38,872 bases of DNA from an uncultured Eubacteriales bacterium (GTDB lineage: Bacteria > Bacillota > Clostridia > Oscillospirales > Acutalibacteraceae), in assembly GCA_949296825.1 (NCBI GenBank), contig CASFQZ010000027.1, forward strand, positions 1-38,872. The letters run 5' to 3'. Of the stretch, positions 1-8,667 are shown in pieces. Both the position numbers and the translations under genes were made by a program. Numbering within the stretch: the stretch's first letter is position 1; each line of letters begins with the position of its first letter. Under the pieces are notes generated by a model, which saw nothing but the letters and a program-made list of their open reading frames with translations, had not been told where the DNA came from and ran no database searches.

Positions 1-3
1 AGT

Positions 4-798
4 TTACCCGAGCACAATACACCCTTTCGGGCAGTTTTCTACGCAGGCGCCGCAGGCGGTGCAGGCATTGCGGTCGACCTCGGCCAGGTTGTTCGTTACA
101 TGAATCGCATCGCTCGGACAGGTCTTTTCGCATTTTTTACAACCGATGCACGAGACCTTACAGACCTTCATGGCAAGATTGCCCTTATCGGTGTTTTTAC
201 ATTTGACGATGGCAGCCGCTTTATCCGCGGGCAAAATCTCAATGATCTGCTTTGGGCAGGCGACGACGCATTTGCCGCAGGCGCGGCATTTGCTCGGATC
301 AATGACCGCCGCACCGGCGCAGAGGGAAACCGCATCAAAGGGACAGGCTTCCACACAGTCGCCGAATCCGATGCAGCCGTATGGACAGCTTTTCGGTCCG
401 CCGTATAGCTTTACCGCGGCACGGCAGGTATGCGCACCCCGGTATTCCATTTTGATTTCTGTCTGCGAAGCGTTCCCCTGACAGAGTACCACCGCAACTT
501 TTTTTTCTGCGGCAGAGGCGGCAACGCCCAAGACCTGCGCCAGCTGTTCAGGCAGATCCGCGTCCCCGGCGACACATTTTGCCGTGTCGGTCTCTTTGCC
601 ATCCGCCAACGCCTCGGCATAGCCCGAACAGCCGGAAAACCCACAGCCGCCGCAGTTTGCGCCGGGCAGCAGCTCTTCCAGGGCTGCGGCTTTTTCATTT
701 TCCGGAACAGCAAATACTTTGGAGGCAATGCCCAGCAAAAGTCCGGCAGCCACGCCGATACCGGCAACCAGAAGCACCGCCAAAAGAATCGGATTCAT
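4..798 (-). CDS. rnfB: Rnf complex subunit B, multi-cluster ferredoxin-like protein
   Basis: RnfB is the electron-entry subunit of the Rnf complex, passing electrons from ferredoxin towards the membrane subunits. The 264-residue protein starts with one hydrophobic anchor (about residues 1-28). Next comes the RnfB-type 4Fe-4S motif (GANCGGCGFSGCSGYAEA), followed by four CxxCxxC-type ferredoxin motifs (CIGFGDCVEACP, CRACGKCVVACP, CIGCKKCEKTCP, CTACGACVENCP). The number of clusters is higher than in the short proteobacterial RnfB and fits clostridial forms. A good ribosome site (AAGGAGG) precedes the ATG. It is the last rnf gene in the window, 12 bases after rnfA. The stop codon lies three bases from the window edge, so the operon terminator is out of view. 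Confidence 0.95.
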   Translation of the reverse strand: MNPILLAVLLVAGIGVAAGLLLGIASKVFAVPENEKAAALEELLPGANCGGCGFSGCSGYAEALADGKETDTAKCVAGDADLPEQLAQVLGVAASAAEKKVAVVLCQGNASQTEIKMEYRGAHTCRAAVKLYGGPKSCPYGCIGFGDCVEACPFDAVSLCAGAAVIDPSKCRACGKCVVACPKQIIEILPADKAAAIVKCKNTDKGNLAMKVCKVSCIGCKKCEKTCPSDAIHVTNNLAEVDRNACTACGACVENCPKGCIVLG

Positions 799-810
799 CG
801 CTCTGCCTCC

Positions 811-1401
811 TTACATCAAGCCCATGCCCTCGATAATCCCGGTAAAGCCCAGGAACGAGAGCGAAACCAGAGCCGCCGCCACCAGGGTAATGGGCAGCCC
901 ATCCATAAACTTCGGAATATCATTATTTTCGATCCGTCCGCGCACACCGGCAAACAGGATCATCGCCAGACCAAAGCCCAGACCGGCGGCAATGGAGTTG
1001 ACCATGGACTGCGGGAAATTATAGCCGTTGTCCACATTCAAAATAACAACACCCAGCACCGCGCAGTTGGTGGTGATCAATGGCAGATAAATACCCAGCG
1101 CCCGGTACAGCGGCTTCATATACTTTTTCATGACCGTCTCCAAAAACTGCACCAGAGCGGCAATCACCAGAATAAAAACAATGGTCTGTAAATAGGCAAG
1201 GTCGTGACTTTCCAAAAACAGATTGATCGGGTAGCAGACCGCAGTGGAAAGACACATCACAAAGATGACCGCAGCGCTCATGCCCGCCGCCGTATTGATT
1301 TTTTTGGATACTCCCAAAAACGGACAGATACCTAAAAATTTTGCCAGAATAAAGTTCTGTGTCAAAAGCCCCATCAAAAGGAGGGCAAAATAAAACTTCA
1401 T
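811..1401 (-). CDS. rnfA: Rnf complex membrane subunit A
   Basis: RnfA is an integral membrane subunit of the Rnf ion-translocating ferredoxin:NAD+ oxidoreductase. The 196-residue protein is hydrophobic throughout, with about six membrane segments, and has the family's usual length. The N-terminal region contains the conserved 'NFILAKFLGICPFLGVSKK' stretch, whose Cys belongs to the iron-sulfur site shared with RnfE. Its ATG overlaps the rnfE stop (ATGA), so the two homologous subunits are translationally coupled. A GGAGGAGAG ribosome site precedes the start. Confidence 0.95.
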   Translation of the reverse strand: MKFYFALLLMGLLTQNFILAKFLGICPFLGVSKKINTAAGMSAAVIFVMCLSTAVCYPINLFLESHDLAYLQTIVFILVIAALVQFLETVMKKYMKPLYRALGIYLPLITTNCAVLGVVILNVDNGYNFPQSMVNSIAAGLGFGLAMILFAGVRGRIENNDIPKFMDGLPITLVAAALVSLSFLGFTGIIEGMGLM

Positions 1402-2177
1402 GCGCTCTCCTCCTTTTTCGTCTCTTCGGGCTTCATCCCACAGGAAGCTGCCATCGGGCAGGTCGCACAGTCATGCAGCTCGGCTTTTTTCTCGCCCTTG
1501 CCCTCAGCGATACGGTTGGTAATCGCCATAAGCACGCCAAAGGTAAAGAATCCGCCGGAGGGAAGCAGGAATAGCGTGATCGGCTGCAGCGACAGTTTTT
1601 CCAGCGCCGGGAAGACTTCATACAGATCAATCCCGTCAAAGCCGCCCAACACATTGTCGCCAAAAATCGACAATAGACTTTGCAGCCCGCTCATGATCGT
1701 GCCGGCACCCACCAGCTCCCGGAACAGCCCCATGGTGCAAAGCGCCGCAGTAAAGCCGATGCCCATGCCAAGACCGTCCAGCGCCGAGGCGATCACCGAG
1801 TTTTTACCGGCAAAGGCCTCCGCTCTGCCGAGGATGATACAGTTGACCACGATCAGCGGCAAAAAGATGCCCAGCGCCTGATCCAGCACCGGCACATAAG
1901 CTTTGACAATCATCTGCACGATGGTCACAAAAGAAGCAATAACAATAATATAAGCCGGGATCCGCACCTTGTTGGGAATCGCCTTCCGCAGAAGGGAAAT
2001 GACCACATTGGAACAGACCAGAACCACAATGACCGCCAGCCCCATGCCAAGACCGTTGACAAAAGAAGTGGTAATTGCCAAAGTCGCGCAGGTACCCAAA
2101 ACCAGCCGCAGCACCGGATTCTGCTGAATGATACCTTTGGTGAATTCTTTATAAAGGGGTGTTTTCCGTTTGCTCAT
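1398..2177 (-). CDS. rnfE: Rnf complex membrane subunit E
   Basis: RnfE is the second RnfA-like membrane subunit; the two form the core through which electrons cross the membrane. The conserved N-terminal 'NPVLRLVLGTCATLAITTS' carries the cluster Cys and is followed by about six membrane helices. The C-terminus is a cytosolic tail with four Cys (CATCPMAASC) of unknown role, richer in Cys than expected for a plain tail. The start was taken at the ATG at 2177 rather than the longer frame, because a GGGAGGGGAG ribosome site sits just upstream of it and this ATG overlaps the rnfG stop (ATGA). The protein is then 259 residues. Confidence 0.93.
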   Translation of the reverse strand: MSKRKTPLYKEFTKGIIQQNPVLRLVLGTCATLAITTSFVNGLGMGLAVIVVLVCSNVVISLLRKAIPNKVRIPAYIIVIASFVTIVQMIVKAYVPVLDQALGIFLPLIVVNCIILGRAEAFAGKNSVIASALDGLGMGIGFTAALCTMGLFRELVGAGTIMSGLQSLLSIFGDNVLGGFDGIDLYEVFPALEKLSLQPITLFLLPSGGFFTFGVLMAITNRIAEGKGEKKAELHDCATCPMAASCGMKPEETKKEESA

Positions 2178-2776
2178 TTCTGCTCCCCTCCCGTTATTTC
2201 CTGCCAACCGTCCAAAGCGGCATTGACCGCTTCCGTCATGGCGGTCGAGGTAATGGTCGCACCGGTCAGCGCTTGGATCTCATCGCCGGATGCATTTTTA
2301 GAAAGCGTCAGACTTCCGGATTTTTCCAGAAACTGAGAAAGGAAGCTCTCCTCCTGCGCCTTCATTCCCAGACCCGGCGTTTCGTTGATCGTTAAGATCT
2401 GAATTCCGGTGATTGCGCCGGTCATATCAATGCCGGTCATCACCGAAATCTCGCCGCCGTAACCGGAGGCGGCGGTGGTCAGCACATAACCGACGATATT
2501 TCCGGACTCATCTGTCGCTTCACTGTAAGTATAGCCGTCCGCCGCCGTCTGCTCGGAAAACTCCGCAGCCTGCGGCAGTACCGCCGACATGGCTTGTGCC
2601 GTCGCTGCTTTTTCCTGCTCGGCAATAACCGGCGCGGTCACGCTGTTCACATAAGCCAGCAGGAAAGACGAAACGCCTGCAATCAGCAGCAGAGCCAGCG
2701 CGGGAAGCAGAATCGCCTTCGCGGCGCTGTCTTTTTTTTCTTTGCCCTTGGCGGGCGCTTTTTTGATCTGTTCCAT
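2174..2776 (-). CDS. rnfG: Rnf complex subunit G, covalent-FMN protein
   Basis: RnfG carries covalently bound FMN and relays electrons outside the membrane plane. The 200-residue protein has a charged N-terminus, one membrane segment (about 21-42) and a soluble FMN-binding domain. The flavinylation motif is at residues 171-174 (TGAT), so Thr174 is the expected FMN attachment site. 'TINETPGLGMKA' (about 129-140) is also typical of the family. ApbE, which performs the attachment, is encoded upstream in the same operon. The ribosome site is GGAGGCGTGAG. Confidence 0.95.
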   Translation of the reverse strand: MEQIKKAPAKGKEKKDSAAKAILLPALALLLIAGVSSFLLAYVNSVTAPVIAEQEKAATAQAMSAVLPQAAEFSEQTAADGYTYSEATDESGNIVGYVLTTAASGYGGEISVMTGIDMTGAITGIQILTINETPGLGMKAQEESFLSQFLEKSGSLTLSKNASGDEIQALTGATITSTAMTEAVNAALDGWQEITGGEQK

Positions 2777-2777
2777 C

Positions 2778-3779
2778 TCACGCCTCCGCCTTTTCTTTTT
2801 TCTCTTTTATCGTACCGAAAGGCTTCGGCAGCGTCACCCGATCGATCAGCGGCGTAACGATATTCATAATCATAATCGCGTAGGATACGCCCTCCGGCAA
2901 ATTACTGAACAATCGAATTACCGAAGTGATGAGTCCGCAGCCGATGCCAAACAAAATCTTACCCAGCCGTGAAACCGGACTGGTGGCGTAATCCGTCGCC
3001 ATAAAAATCGCACCAAGCATCAGACCGCCGCTGAACAGCTCATACGCCATAAAGGAAAGGTTCCCCTTGCCGGCAATCAACATAATGACCGCCACCGTCC
3101 CGATAAAGGATACCGGCACAATTGGACTGATCACCCGCCGGGCCCAGAGATACAGCCCGCCAATCAGCAGCGCTGCGGTACAGACCTCGCCGAGACTGCC
3201 GCCAATCAGACCAAAAAACATCTGCGACATGGTCGGCAGGTTCATGCCTGCCATCTGTGCGGCAATGTCTCCGCCCAGGTCGATGCCGGACAGAGACGCC
3301 AGCGGCGTCGCAGTGGTTACCGCGTCCGCGCCCTGCGACCACGACAGCGGCTTCGCGAAGGTGGTCATCGCCGTCGGGAAGGAGACCAACAGTACAATGC
3401 GTCCGGTAATGGCGGGATTCACAAAATTCTGTCCCAAGCCGCCGAACATCTGCTTGACAACGGCAATCGCCGCCACTGCGCCGAAGACGACCATCCAAAG
3501 CGGAATATCCACCGGAAGATTATACGCCAGCAAAATGCCGGTCACCACCGCCGAAAGGTCACCGATGGTGTTTTCGCGCTTCATGATCTTACGGCTGACA
3601 TACTCGGTCAGCACGCAGGAGCCTACCGAAACGGCAACCACCAATAATGCGCGAAAACCGAAGATACGCACAGCGGCAATCAACGCAGGCAAAAGCGCGA
3701 TAATTACATCCAGCATGATGCCCGTTACCGTTTCGCCCGAACGGACATGAGGCGACGCGGTTACCATCCACTTTTTCAT
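2778..3779 (-). CDS. rnfD: Rnf complex membrane subunit D
   Basis: RnfD is a flavin-bearing membrane subunit related to NqrB. The protein (333 residues from this start) has 8-10 hydrophobic segments and conserved stretches such as 'SPHVRSGETV' (9-18), 'KQMFGGLGQNFVNPAITGR' (109-127) and 'PVSRLGK'. The region expected to bind FMN reads DAVTTATPL (about 152-160), with Thr158 as the likely attachment residue; the usual Gly of S/T-G-A-T is replaced by Thr. The start at 3779 overlaps the rnfC stop (ATGA) and has a GAAGGA ribosome site; the longer frame upstream lies inside rnfC and is rejected. Confidence 0.93.
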   Translation of the reverse strand: MKKWMVTASPHVRSGETVTGIMLDVIIALLPALIAAVRIFGFRALLVVAVSVGSCVLTEYVSRKIMKRENTIGDLSAVVTGILLAYNLPVDIPLWMVVFGAVAAIAVVKQMFGGLGQNFVNPAITGRIVLLVSFPTAMTTFAKPLSWSQGADAVTTATPLASLSGIDLGGDIAAQMAGMNLPTMSQMFFGLIGGSLGEVCTAALLIGGLYLWARRVISPIVPVSFIGTVAVIMLIAGKGNLSFMAYELFSGGLMLGAIFMATDYATSPVSRLGKILFGIGCGLITSVIRLFSNLPEGVSYAIMIMNIVTPLIDRVTLPKPFGTIKEKKEKAEA

Positions 3780-5128
3780 TCCTTCTTCATCCCCCTTACC
3801 AAATCCTTTGCCTCCCGCATATTCTGCACCAGCGGTTTTGCCGCCGGACAAACATAAGAACAGCTGCCGCATTCCATACAAACCATGGCGCCGAGCTTCG
3901 CCAATTCTTCCGGCTCTCTGGTTTTTCGCAGTTTTTCCGAGATAAACACCGGCGAAAGTCCCATCGGACAAACCTGCGCACAGCGGCCGCAGCGGATGCA
4001 GGCGCGCTCCTTTTTGATTTTCATTTCATCCTCCGCAAACGCCAGCAGCGCATTGTTCTGCTTGGTCAGCGGCACGGTATCGTCATACAGCGCAAAGCCC
4101 ATCATCGGACCGCCGACGATCATTTTATAAGGAGCAGAAGCAAACCCGCCGCAAGCGGCAACAACCTCGGACGCCTGGGTACCGACGGGGATGCGTAGAT
4201 TGGACGGCTCTTTGATCGCGGAACCGGCGCAGGTCAGCGTGCGGCTGATCAAAGGTCTGCCGGTTTTCAAATACCGGGATATAAACGCAACGCTCGCCAC
4301 GTTCATCACCGCGCAGCCCACATCGGAGGGCAGCTTTCCCGGCGGGACCTTCCGACCGGTAACGGTATGGATCATCACTTTTTCTGCGCCTTGGGGATAT
4401 TTGGAGCGCAGCGACATCAGATGAATGCGGTTGTCGTTTTTATTGTCGGTAGAAGCAATGCGCGAAAGCGTCTCGATCGCCTCCGGCTTATTATCTTCCA
4501 CGGCGATTACTACTTCGCGAAAATCAAAAAACTCCAGCAAGGCGTAAATTCCGCCAAGAATATCCCAGGAGTTTTCCATGCACTCCCGGTAATCCGTCGT
4601 CAAATAGGGCTCGCATTCCGCCGCGTTGACAATCAAAGTGTCTACCTTCGCCCCCTTGGGGAAGCGCAGCTTGGCATGGGCGGGGAAGCCTGCGCCGCCG
4701 AGTCCGACCAACCCCGACTCCCGCACCGCCCGCAGAAATTCCTCCGGATTGCCAACTCTGGGCGGCTCATTGGACGGGTCGTGCTCCATGTTCCCGTCGC
4801 TTTCGATGGTAACAGATACGATCCGTCTGCCGCCGACCGTGACCACCGGCGCCACTGCCTTCACTATGCCGGAGATCGACGCGTGGACCGGCGCGGAAAG
4901 ATAGACGTCGGTGTCGCCGATTTTTTGCCCCGCCAGCACATGATCTCCAACCTTCACCAACGGCTCACAGGGAGCGCCGATATGCTGAAGCATCGGAATC
5001 ACCACCCGTGCGGGAGGATCGATGCGGCGCACAGGCGAATCCGCCGTACCTTTTTTGTGCGCAACAGGTACGCCGCCCCTGGATCGAGCCTTGGGCTTGC
5101 GCACCTCTTCCGGAAATTTTTGTTTCAT
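3776..5128 (-). CDS. rnfC: Rnf complex subunit C, NAD-side iron-sulfur flavoprotein
   Basis: RnfC is the peripheral subunit that reduces NAD+ (or oxidises NADH). The protein (450 residues) has an N-terminal barrel-sandwich region, a central FMN/NADH-binding domain like NuoF (LVGLGGAGFPAHAK, then 'NAAECEPYLTTDYR'), an SLBB-like region, and two C-terminal 4Fe-4S motifs at about residues 377-387 (CIRCGRCAQVC) and 417-427 (CMECGSCSYVC). The start at 5128 was chosen for its AGAAGGAGAA ribosome site; the longer frame starts inside the neighbouring gene. rnfC is the first of the six rnf genes, the clostridial order. Confidence 0.95.
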   Translation of the reverse strand: MKQKFPEEVRKPKARSRGGVPVAHKKGTADSPVRRIDPPARVVIPMLQHIGAPCEPLVKVGDHVLAGQKIGDTDVYLSAPVHASISGIVKAVAPVVTVGGRRIVSVTIESDGNMEHDPSNEPPRVGNPEEFLRAVRESGLVGLGGAGFPAHAKLRFPKGAKVDTLIVNAAECEPYLTTDYRECMENSWDILGGIYALLEFFDFREVVIAVEDNKPEAIETLSRIASTDNKNDNRIHLMSLRSKYPQGAEKVMIHTVTGRKVPPGKLPSDVGCAVMNVASVAFISRYLKTGRPLISRTLTCAGSAIKEPSNLRIPVGTQASEVVAACGGFASAPYKMIVGGPMMGFALYDDTVPLTKQNNALLAFAEDEMKIKKERACIRCGRCAQVCPMGLSPVFISEKLRKTREPEELAKLGAMVCMECGSCSYVCPAAKPLVQNMREAKDLVRGMKKE

Positions 5129-5162
5129 AACAGTTCTCCTTCTGCCAGGTTTCATCGTTTTT

Positions 5163-5759
5163 CTATCGAATATAAAAAGCATGTTGCATTTTAAGCAAAA
5201 CGGGCATGACAATTTTTAGCACCACGCCTGTGACCACGCCAAAAACGGCGCCGAAAACCAAAAGCGCGGGCAGATATCCCCAAAGACCGGTACCACTGAT
5301 CACCGACGCCGCCGCCAACTGCCCGATATTATGAGCGATCGCGCTGCAAACAGACAGGGCAATCATACTGACGGGGAGCCGGCGAATCTTCAGGCAAAGC
5401 AATAAGACCGCTGCGCTCAGTAAGCCTCCGCAAAGGCTGATAAAAAAGGCGCTCAAGCCGGAATGAAACAGAGAAAAGACAGATTTAACCAGCACCACAG
5501 CCAGCGTCTGGGGTACATTCGCGGTCAGCGCCGAAAACATCACAACGATATTCGCCAGTCCTAATTTTGCGCCGGGCGGCAAAAACGGAACGGCGGGCAA
5601 CAGACTTTCCAAAAAAGAAAGCGTCAGTGCCAACGCGCCTAATATACCGGTCACGGCAACAAGCCGCGCCCTGGAAGTTTTTTGGCTGCTTTGTTTTTGC
5701 TTTTGCTTTCGCATTCCCCTGTCAGGGAAATTGTTTTTTTCCATCTGTGCCATATTCAT
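5163..5759 (-). CDS. Gx transporter / heptaprenyl-diphosphate-synthase component I-like membrane protein
   Basis: This 198-residue protein has a basic, Gln/Lys-rich N-terminus and about five membrane helices. It belongs to the family annotated as 'Gx transporter' or 'heptaprenyl diphosphate synthase component I' (signature 'LPPGAKLGLANIVVM', about 76-90). The fold resembles ECF-type substrate-binding S components, so a small-molecule uptake role is an inference; the prenyl-synthase name is probably historical. The family is commonly encoded beside apbE and rnf genes in Clostridia, as here, which suggests a link with flavin or quinone supply. No strong ribosome site precedes the chosen ATG (two bases after the upstream stop); translational coupling is likely. 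Met at 5753 or 5744 are alternative starts. Confidence 0.75.
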   Translation of the reverse strand: MNMAQMEKNNFPDRGMRKQKQKQSSQKTSRARLVAVTGILGALALTLSFLESLLPAVPFLPPGAKLGLANIVVMFSALTANVPQTLAVVLVKSVFSLFHSGLSAFFISLCGGLLSAAVLLLCLKIRRLPVSMIALSVCSAIAHNIGQLAAASVISGTGLWGYLPALLVFGAVFGVVTGVVLKIVMPVLLKMQHAFYIR

Positions 5760-5761
5760 TC

Positions 5762-6136
5762 TTAATATACGATCGCGTCATCCTGTTTTTTCTCACTGCC
5801 AAGAATTTTTACGACCACCCGCTGCGGCGCGCAAACCGCGGTATCTCCATTTTCTTCCAACCGCCCCCGCTGCACGCAAAGCTGATCCGGACAGGGGGAG
5901 GATTTTACCAAGGCGCCCTCGGACGTGACCTCAATCACCACAGCGTTGACCTGATATTCCTCCGGTGCGGAAAGAGACGCGCAATCGATCTCATAAATCC
6001 GCTCCGAATCCGCATAAATTTCCACGGATTTTCGCGCGCCGCCCGACGCGCGGAGCAGCAAAAAACAAATACCCGCCGATAGCAGAATCGCCGCAAAAAG
6101 GAAGATATCATATTTTGAAAAAAGTTTTCTTTCCAT
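5762..6136 (-). CDS. NusG domain II-containing small membrane-anchored protein
   Basis: A 124-residue protein with one N-terminal membrane segment (about 9-28) followed by a small extracytoplasmic beta domain of the NusG-domain-II type. The signature region 'SSPCPDQLCVQRGRL' (about 78-92) has the two conserved Cys. Proteins of this type are regularly found between apbE and the Gx-transporter gene upstream of rnf. Their function is unknown, and they are not transcription factors despite the name. It begins one base after the apbE stop and ends two bases before the next start, so it belongs to the operon. Confidence 0.8.
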   Translation of the reverse strand: MERKLFSKYDIFLFAAILLSAGICFLLLRASGGARKSVEIYADSERIYEIDCASLSAPEEYQVNAVVIEVTSEGALVKSSPCPDQLCVQRGRLEENGDTAVCAPQRVVVKILGSEKKQDDAIVY

Positions 6137-6137
6137 A

Positions 6138-7151
6138 TCACGCCGCCCGCAAAATCAAAGCGTCCCGCAAGCCCTCGGTGGGGATCACTTCATTGGTATC
6201 GGTAATAAAAACCGCCTGCGCATCAAATCGCGCCAACGTCGTCAGGCTTTTTTCATACCCCAACACAAAACAGGCGGTGGAGAGAGCATCGCTAAGTGCG
6301 CCGCTGTCGGAAACAACCGTTACACTTTTTAATCCGGTGTCGGCGGGATAGCCGGTCTCGGGCGAAAAGATATGGCAATACCGCTTACCGCCGCTCATAA
6401 AATATTTCTGATAATTCCCGGAGGTAGAAACGAAGCATTCGTCCAGCCGCAGCTCTGCAATGGTCTCACCGATGGCTTTATCCGGGTGCTGCACGCCGAC
6501 CGTCCATTTCCCGTCGGGCGCCTCCCCGTATAAAAGCACACTGCCGCCGGATGAAACCACCGCGCCGGTGACCGCCGAATCCGCCTGCAAAACGGTTTTT
6601 GCCGCGTCGCACGCCATGCCTTTTCCTACAGCGCCAAAATCCAGCGCCATTCCTTCGGGAATCTGCACCGCATTGCCGTCGATGCGCAGCTGCTCCCAGC
6701 CACAAACCGCCAGCGCCCCGGCAATTTCCGCTTTCGAAGGAATCCGTTCATTTTCACCGCCGATATCCCACAGGGCGCTGACTTCTCCCATTGTAATATC
6801 AAAAGCTCCGTCGGTCTGCTCTCCCCATTCCTTCAACCGGCGCAGCAAATCGGCATATTCCGCATCCGTTTGCGCGAAAGAATCGCGGTTGAGCGTCGAA
6901 GTAAAGGAATCCGCAACGGTCGGCGAAATCCGCTTTTCCAACCGCTGAACCTGCCGAAGGATTTCCGTTGCCGTCTCCTCCTGTCCGCCGTATTGAGTGA
7001 CCGTCAATGCGGAACCCATGGCGAACGCGGTTTTTTCAATCGGCTCGCTCCGTTGCGGCAGGAGATCCCATAACACGGCAATCACAAGAAACAACGCCAG
7101 CGCAGCCAAAAGAAAATACCGTTTATTCTGAGAAACCTTGAATTTGCGCAA
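6138..7151 (-). CDS. apbE: FAD:protein FMN transferase (ApbE)
   Basis: ApbE attaches FMN from FAD to Thr of RnfG and RnfD by a phosphoester bond. The 337-residue protein has an N-terminal membrane anchor (about 11-29) with no lipobox Cys, so it is anchored by the helix rather than lipid. The ApbE domain follows: 'AFAMGSALTV' (42-51), 'TGAFDIT' (113-119), 'DFGAVGKGMACD' (171-182) and 'SSGGSVLLYG' (200-209). The start is TTG, inside the 3' end of the GH20 gene, with only a weak AAAGAAGAAAA site before it. The 29-base overlap suggests coupling to the upstream gene. Its place at the head of the rnf genes matches its substrates. Confidence 0.92.
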   Translation of the reverse strand: MRKFKVSQNKRYFLLAALALFLVIAVLWDLLPQRSEPIEKTAFAMGSALTVTQYGGQEETATEILRQVQRLEKRISPTVADSFTSTLNRDSFAQTDAEYADLLRRLKEWGEQTDGAFDITMGEVSALWDIGGENERIPSKAEIAGALAVCGWEQLRIDGNAVQIPEGMALDFGAVGKGMACDAAKTVLQADSAVTGAVVSSGGSVLLYGEAPDGKWTVGVQHPDKAIGETIAELRLDECFVSTSGNYQKYFMSGGKRYCHIFSPETGYPADTGLKSVTVVSDSGALSDALSTACFVLGYEKSLTTLARFDAQAVFITDTNEVIPTEGLRDALILRAA

Positions 7152-8622
7152 GTCGTTTTTCTTCTTTCATGTTTTGTCTTTGCCGTTCTACGGTTTTTCC
7201 GTCCGCTGTCCTTTTCAGAAAAACAGACATTTCCCGCAACGCCCGAGGCGAACAGCCCGACCAGTCCTCCGCCGGCGCGGCGTGGATGCCCATCGATGCC
7301 AGCAGCGGCAAAAGCCGTTTCATGTTTCGCACAAACGAGGGGTAATTTTTATGTTTCTTTTCTGTCCAGCCAACCTCCGCAGCAGCGGCAATGCGCGGAA
7401 ACGCCATCTCATGCAACCGCGCTTCGGCGGCGATGTATTCCGTCCACAGGGTGGTTTCCACACCAAGAACCGCCTCGGGATGGCTGGGGAACGGGTCATA
7501 GCTGTATGTCTTCCACAGCGGCGTCATAAAAAAGGGGTAATCGGCATACATATATCCCATTTCCGAGGCGATAACACTGCCGCCACCCGCAATATGCGCC
7601 AACGTTGTTTTTTTGCTTCCCAGCCAGTACTGCACCGTGATTTGCGGCGGCAGCGCGCCCGCCTTCAGGCTGTCATTCCAGACGATGGCACGCCTGCCCT
7701 TGCTGTGCAGGTACTCGCAAACCTCCATGGTAAAATACTGCTGCAATTCTTCCGCATTTTTCATGCCCCTGTCTCGCATCAGCCGCAGGCAGTCCTCACA
7801 GGTATACCATTGTCCCTTCGGCGCTTCGTCGCCGCCGATGTGAATAACGCGAGATGGGAACAGCTCCAGCATTTCCTCCAAAAAGGATTTGATCCAATCC
7901 AATACCGCCGATTTGCCCGCGCAGAGCAGATCGGGAAAGATCCCGCCGCCGGTCTGCACGGAATAGGGACCGCCCCGACAGGATAACTCCGGATACGCCG
8001 CCAAAATCGCGCTGACATGACCGGGCATATCAAATTCCGGCACGACTTCCATATATTTTGACGCGGCATAGCGAACGATTTGCCGCACCTCATCTTTGGT
8101 GTAATAGCCGCCGGTTCTGCCCGTTTTTATCTCGCCGCCAAAGGTATCGCCGTCCCGATATGAGCCGACGGTATTCAGCAGCGGAAATCTTTCACTTTCA
8201 ATCCGAAAGCCCTGATCGTCGCTGACATGCCAGTGCAGCCGGTTCATTTTAAGCAGCGCCGCACCGTCAATCATGCGCAAAATCTCGTCTACCGACTGCA
8301 TATGCCGGGCGCTGTCAATCAAAAAAGAGCGCACGGCAAAACGGGGGCTGTCTTCGATTACCACGCAGGGAAGCCTGCCGTCCTTCGCCAGAAAAACCAG
8401 CTGTTTGAGTGTCTGAAAGCCCCGGAACAAGCCGCAGGAGGTGGAAGCGGCAAGGCGAATCGCCTCCGGTGTAACGGCAAGACGATAGCTTTCTTCCCCT
8501 AAAATAGCAGGGTCAATTTCCTTTTTCAACAAATGGACCACGTTGCCGCCGGAGGGAAGTAAAAAAAAGCCGTCGCAACGCCGATAGCTGCGCGGGGCCG
8601 GAATAATCGGGCAAGGATTCAC
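7123..8622 (-). CDS. Beta-N-acetylhexosaminidase, glycoside hydrolase family 20
   Basis: A GH20 exo-hydrolase that removes terminal beta-linked GlcNAc or GalNAc. The 499-residue protein has the small alpha/beta GH20b domain (about 1-92) and then the TIM barrel, starting at 'RSFLIDSARHMQSVDEI'. 'LHWHVSDDQGFRIES' (129-143) is a strong family signature. The catalytic pair is in HIGGDE (261-266): Asp265 orients the substrate acetamido group and Glu266 is the acid. There is no signal peptide or anchor, so it probably acts on imported oligosaccharides or muropeptides in the cytoplasm. The start is GTG with a GGGAGG ribosome site. It is the first gene behind the promoter at 8668-8696 and overlaps apbE, so it heads the Rnf transcript, an unusual partner. 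Confidence 0.93.
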   Translation of the reverse strand: MNPCPIIPAPRSYRRCDGFFLLPSGGNVVHLLKKEIDPAILGEESYRLAVTPEAIRLAASTSCGLFRGFQTLKQLVFLAKDGRLPCVVIEDSPRFAVRSFLIDSARHMQSVDEILRMIDGAALLKMNRLHWHVSDDQGFRIESERFPLLNTVGSYRDGDTFGGEIKTGRTGGYYTKDEVRQIVRYAASKYMEVVPEFDMPGHVSAILAAYPELSCRGGPYSVQTGGGIFPDLLCAGKSAVLDWIKSFLEEMLELFPSRVIHIGGDEAPKGQWYTCEDCLRLMRDRGMKNAEELQQYFTMEVCEYLHSKGRRAIVWNDSLKAGALPPQITVQYWLGSKKTTLAHIAGGGSVIASEMGYMYADYPFFMTPLWKTYSYDPFPSHPEAVLGVETTLWTEYIAAEARLHEMAFPRIAAAAEVGWTEKKHKNYPSFVRNMKRLLPLLASMGIHAAPAEDWSGCSPRALREMSVFLKRTADGKTVERQRQNMKEEKRLAQIQGFSE

Positions 8623-8667
8623 AACAAAAACCTCCCGTCGATCTTTTTCAAACCATACCTTTTATTT

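Noticed and set aside
100..481. Plus-strand frames opposite rnfB
   Set aside because: They lie wholly opposite a clear rnfB gene, have no ribosome site and no recognisable domain.
430..1191. 253-codon plus-strand frame across rnfB and rnfA
   Set aside because: It is antisense to two conserved genes, and its Gln/His/Arg-rich composition is typical of antisense translation.
7138..7986. 282-codon plus-strand frame opposite the GH20 gene
   Set aside because: The minus strand holds GH20 with full catalytic motifs; the plus frame has no domain or ribosome site.
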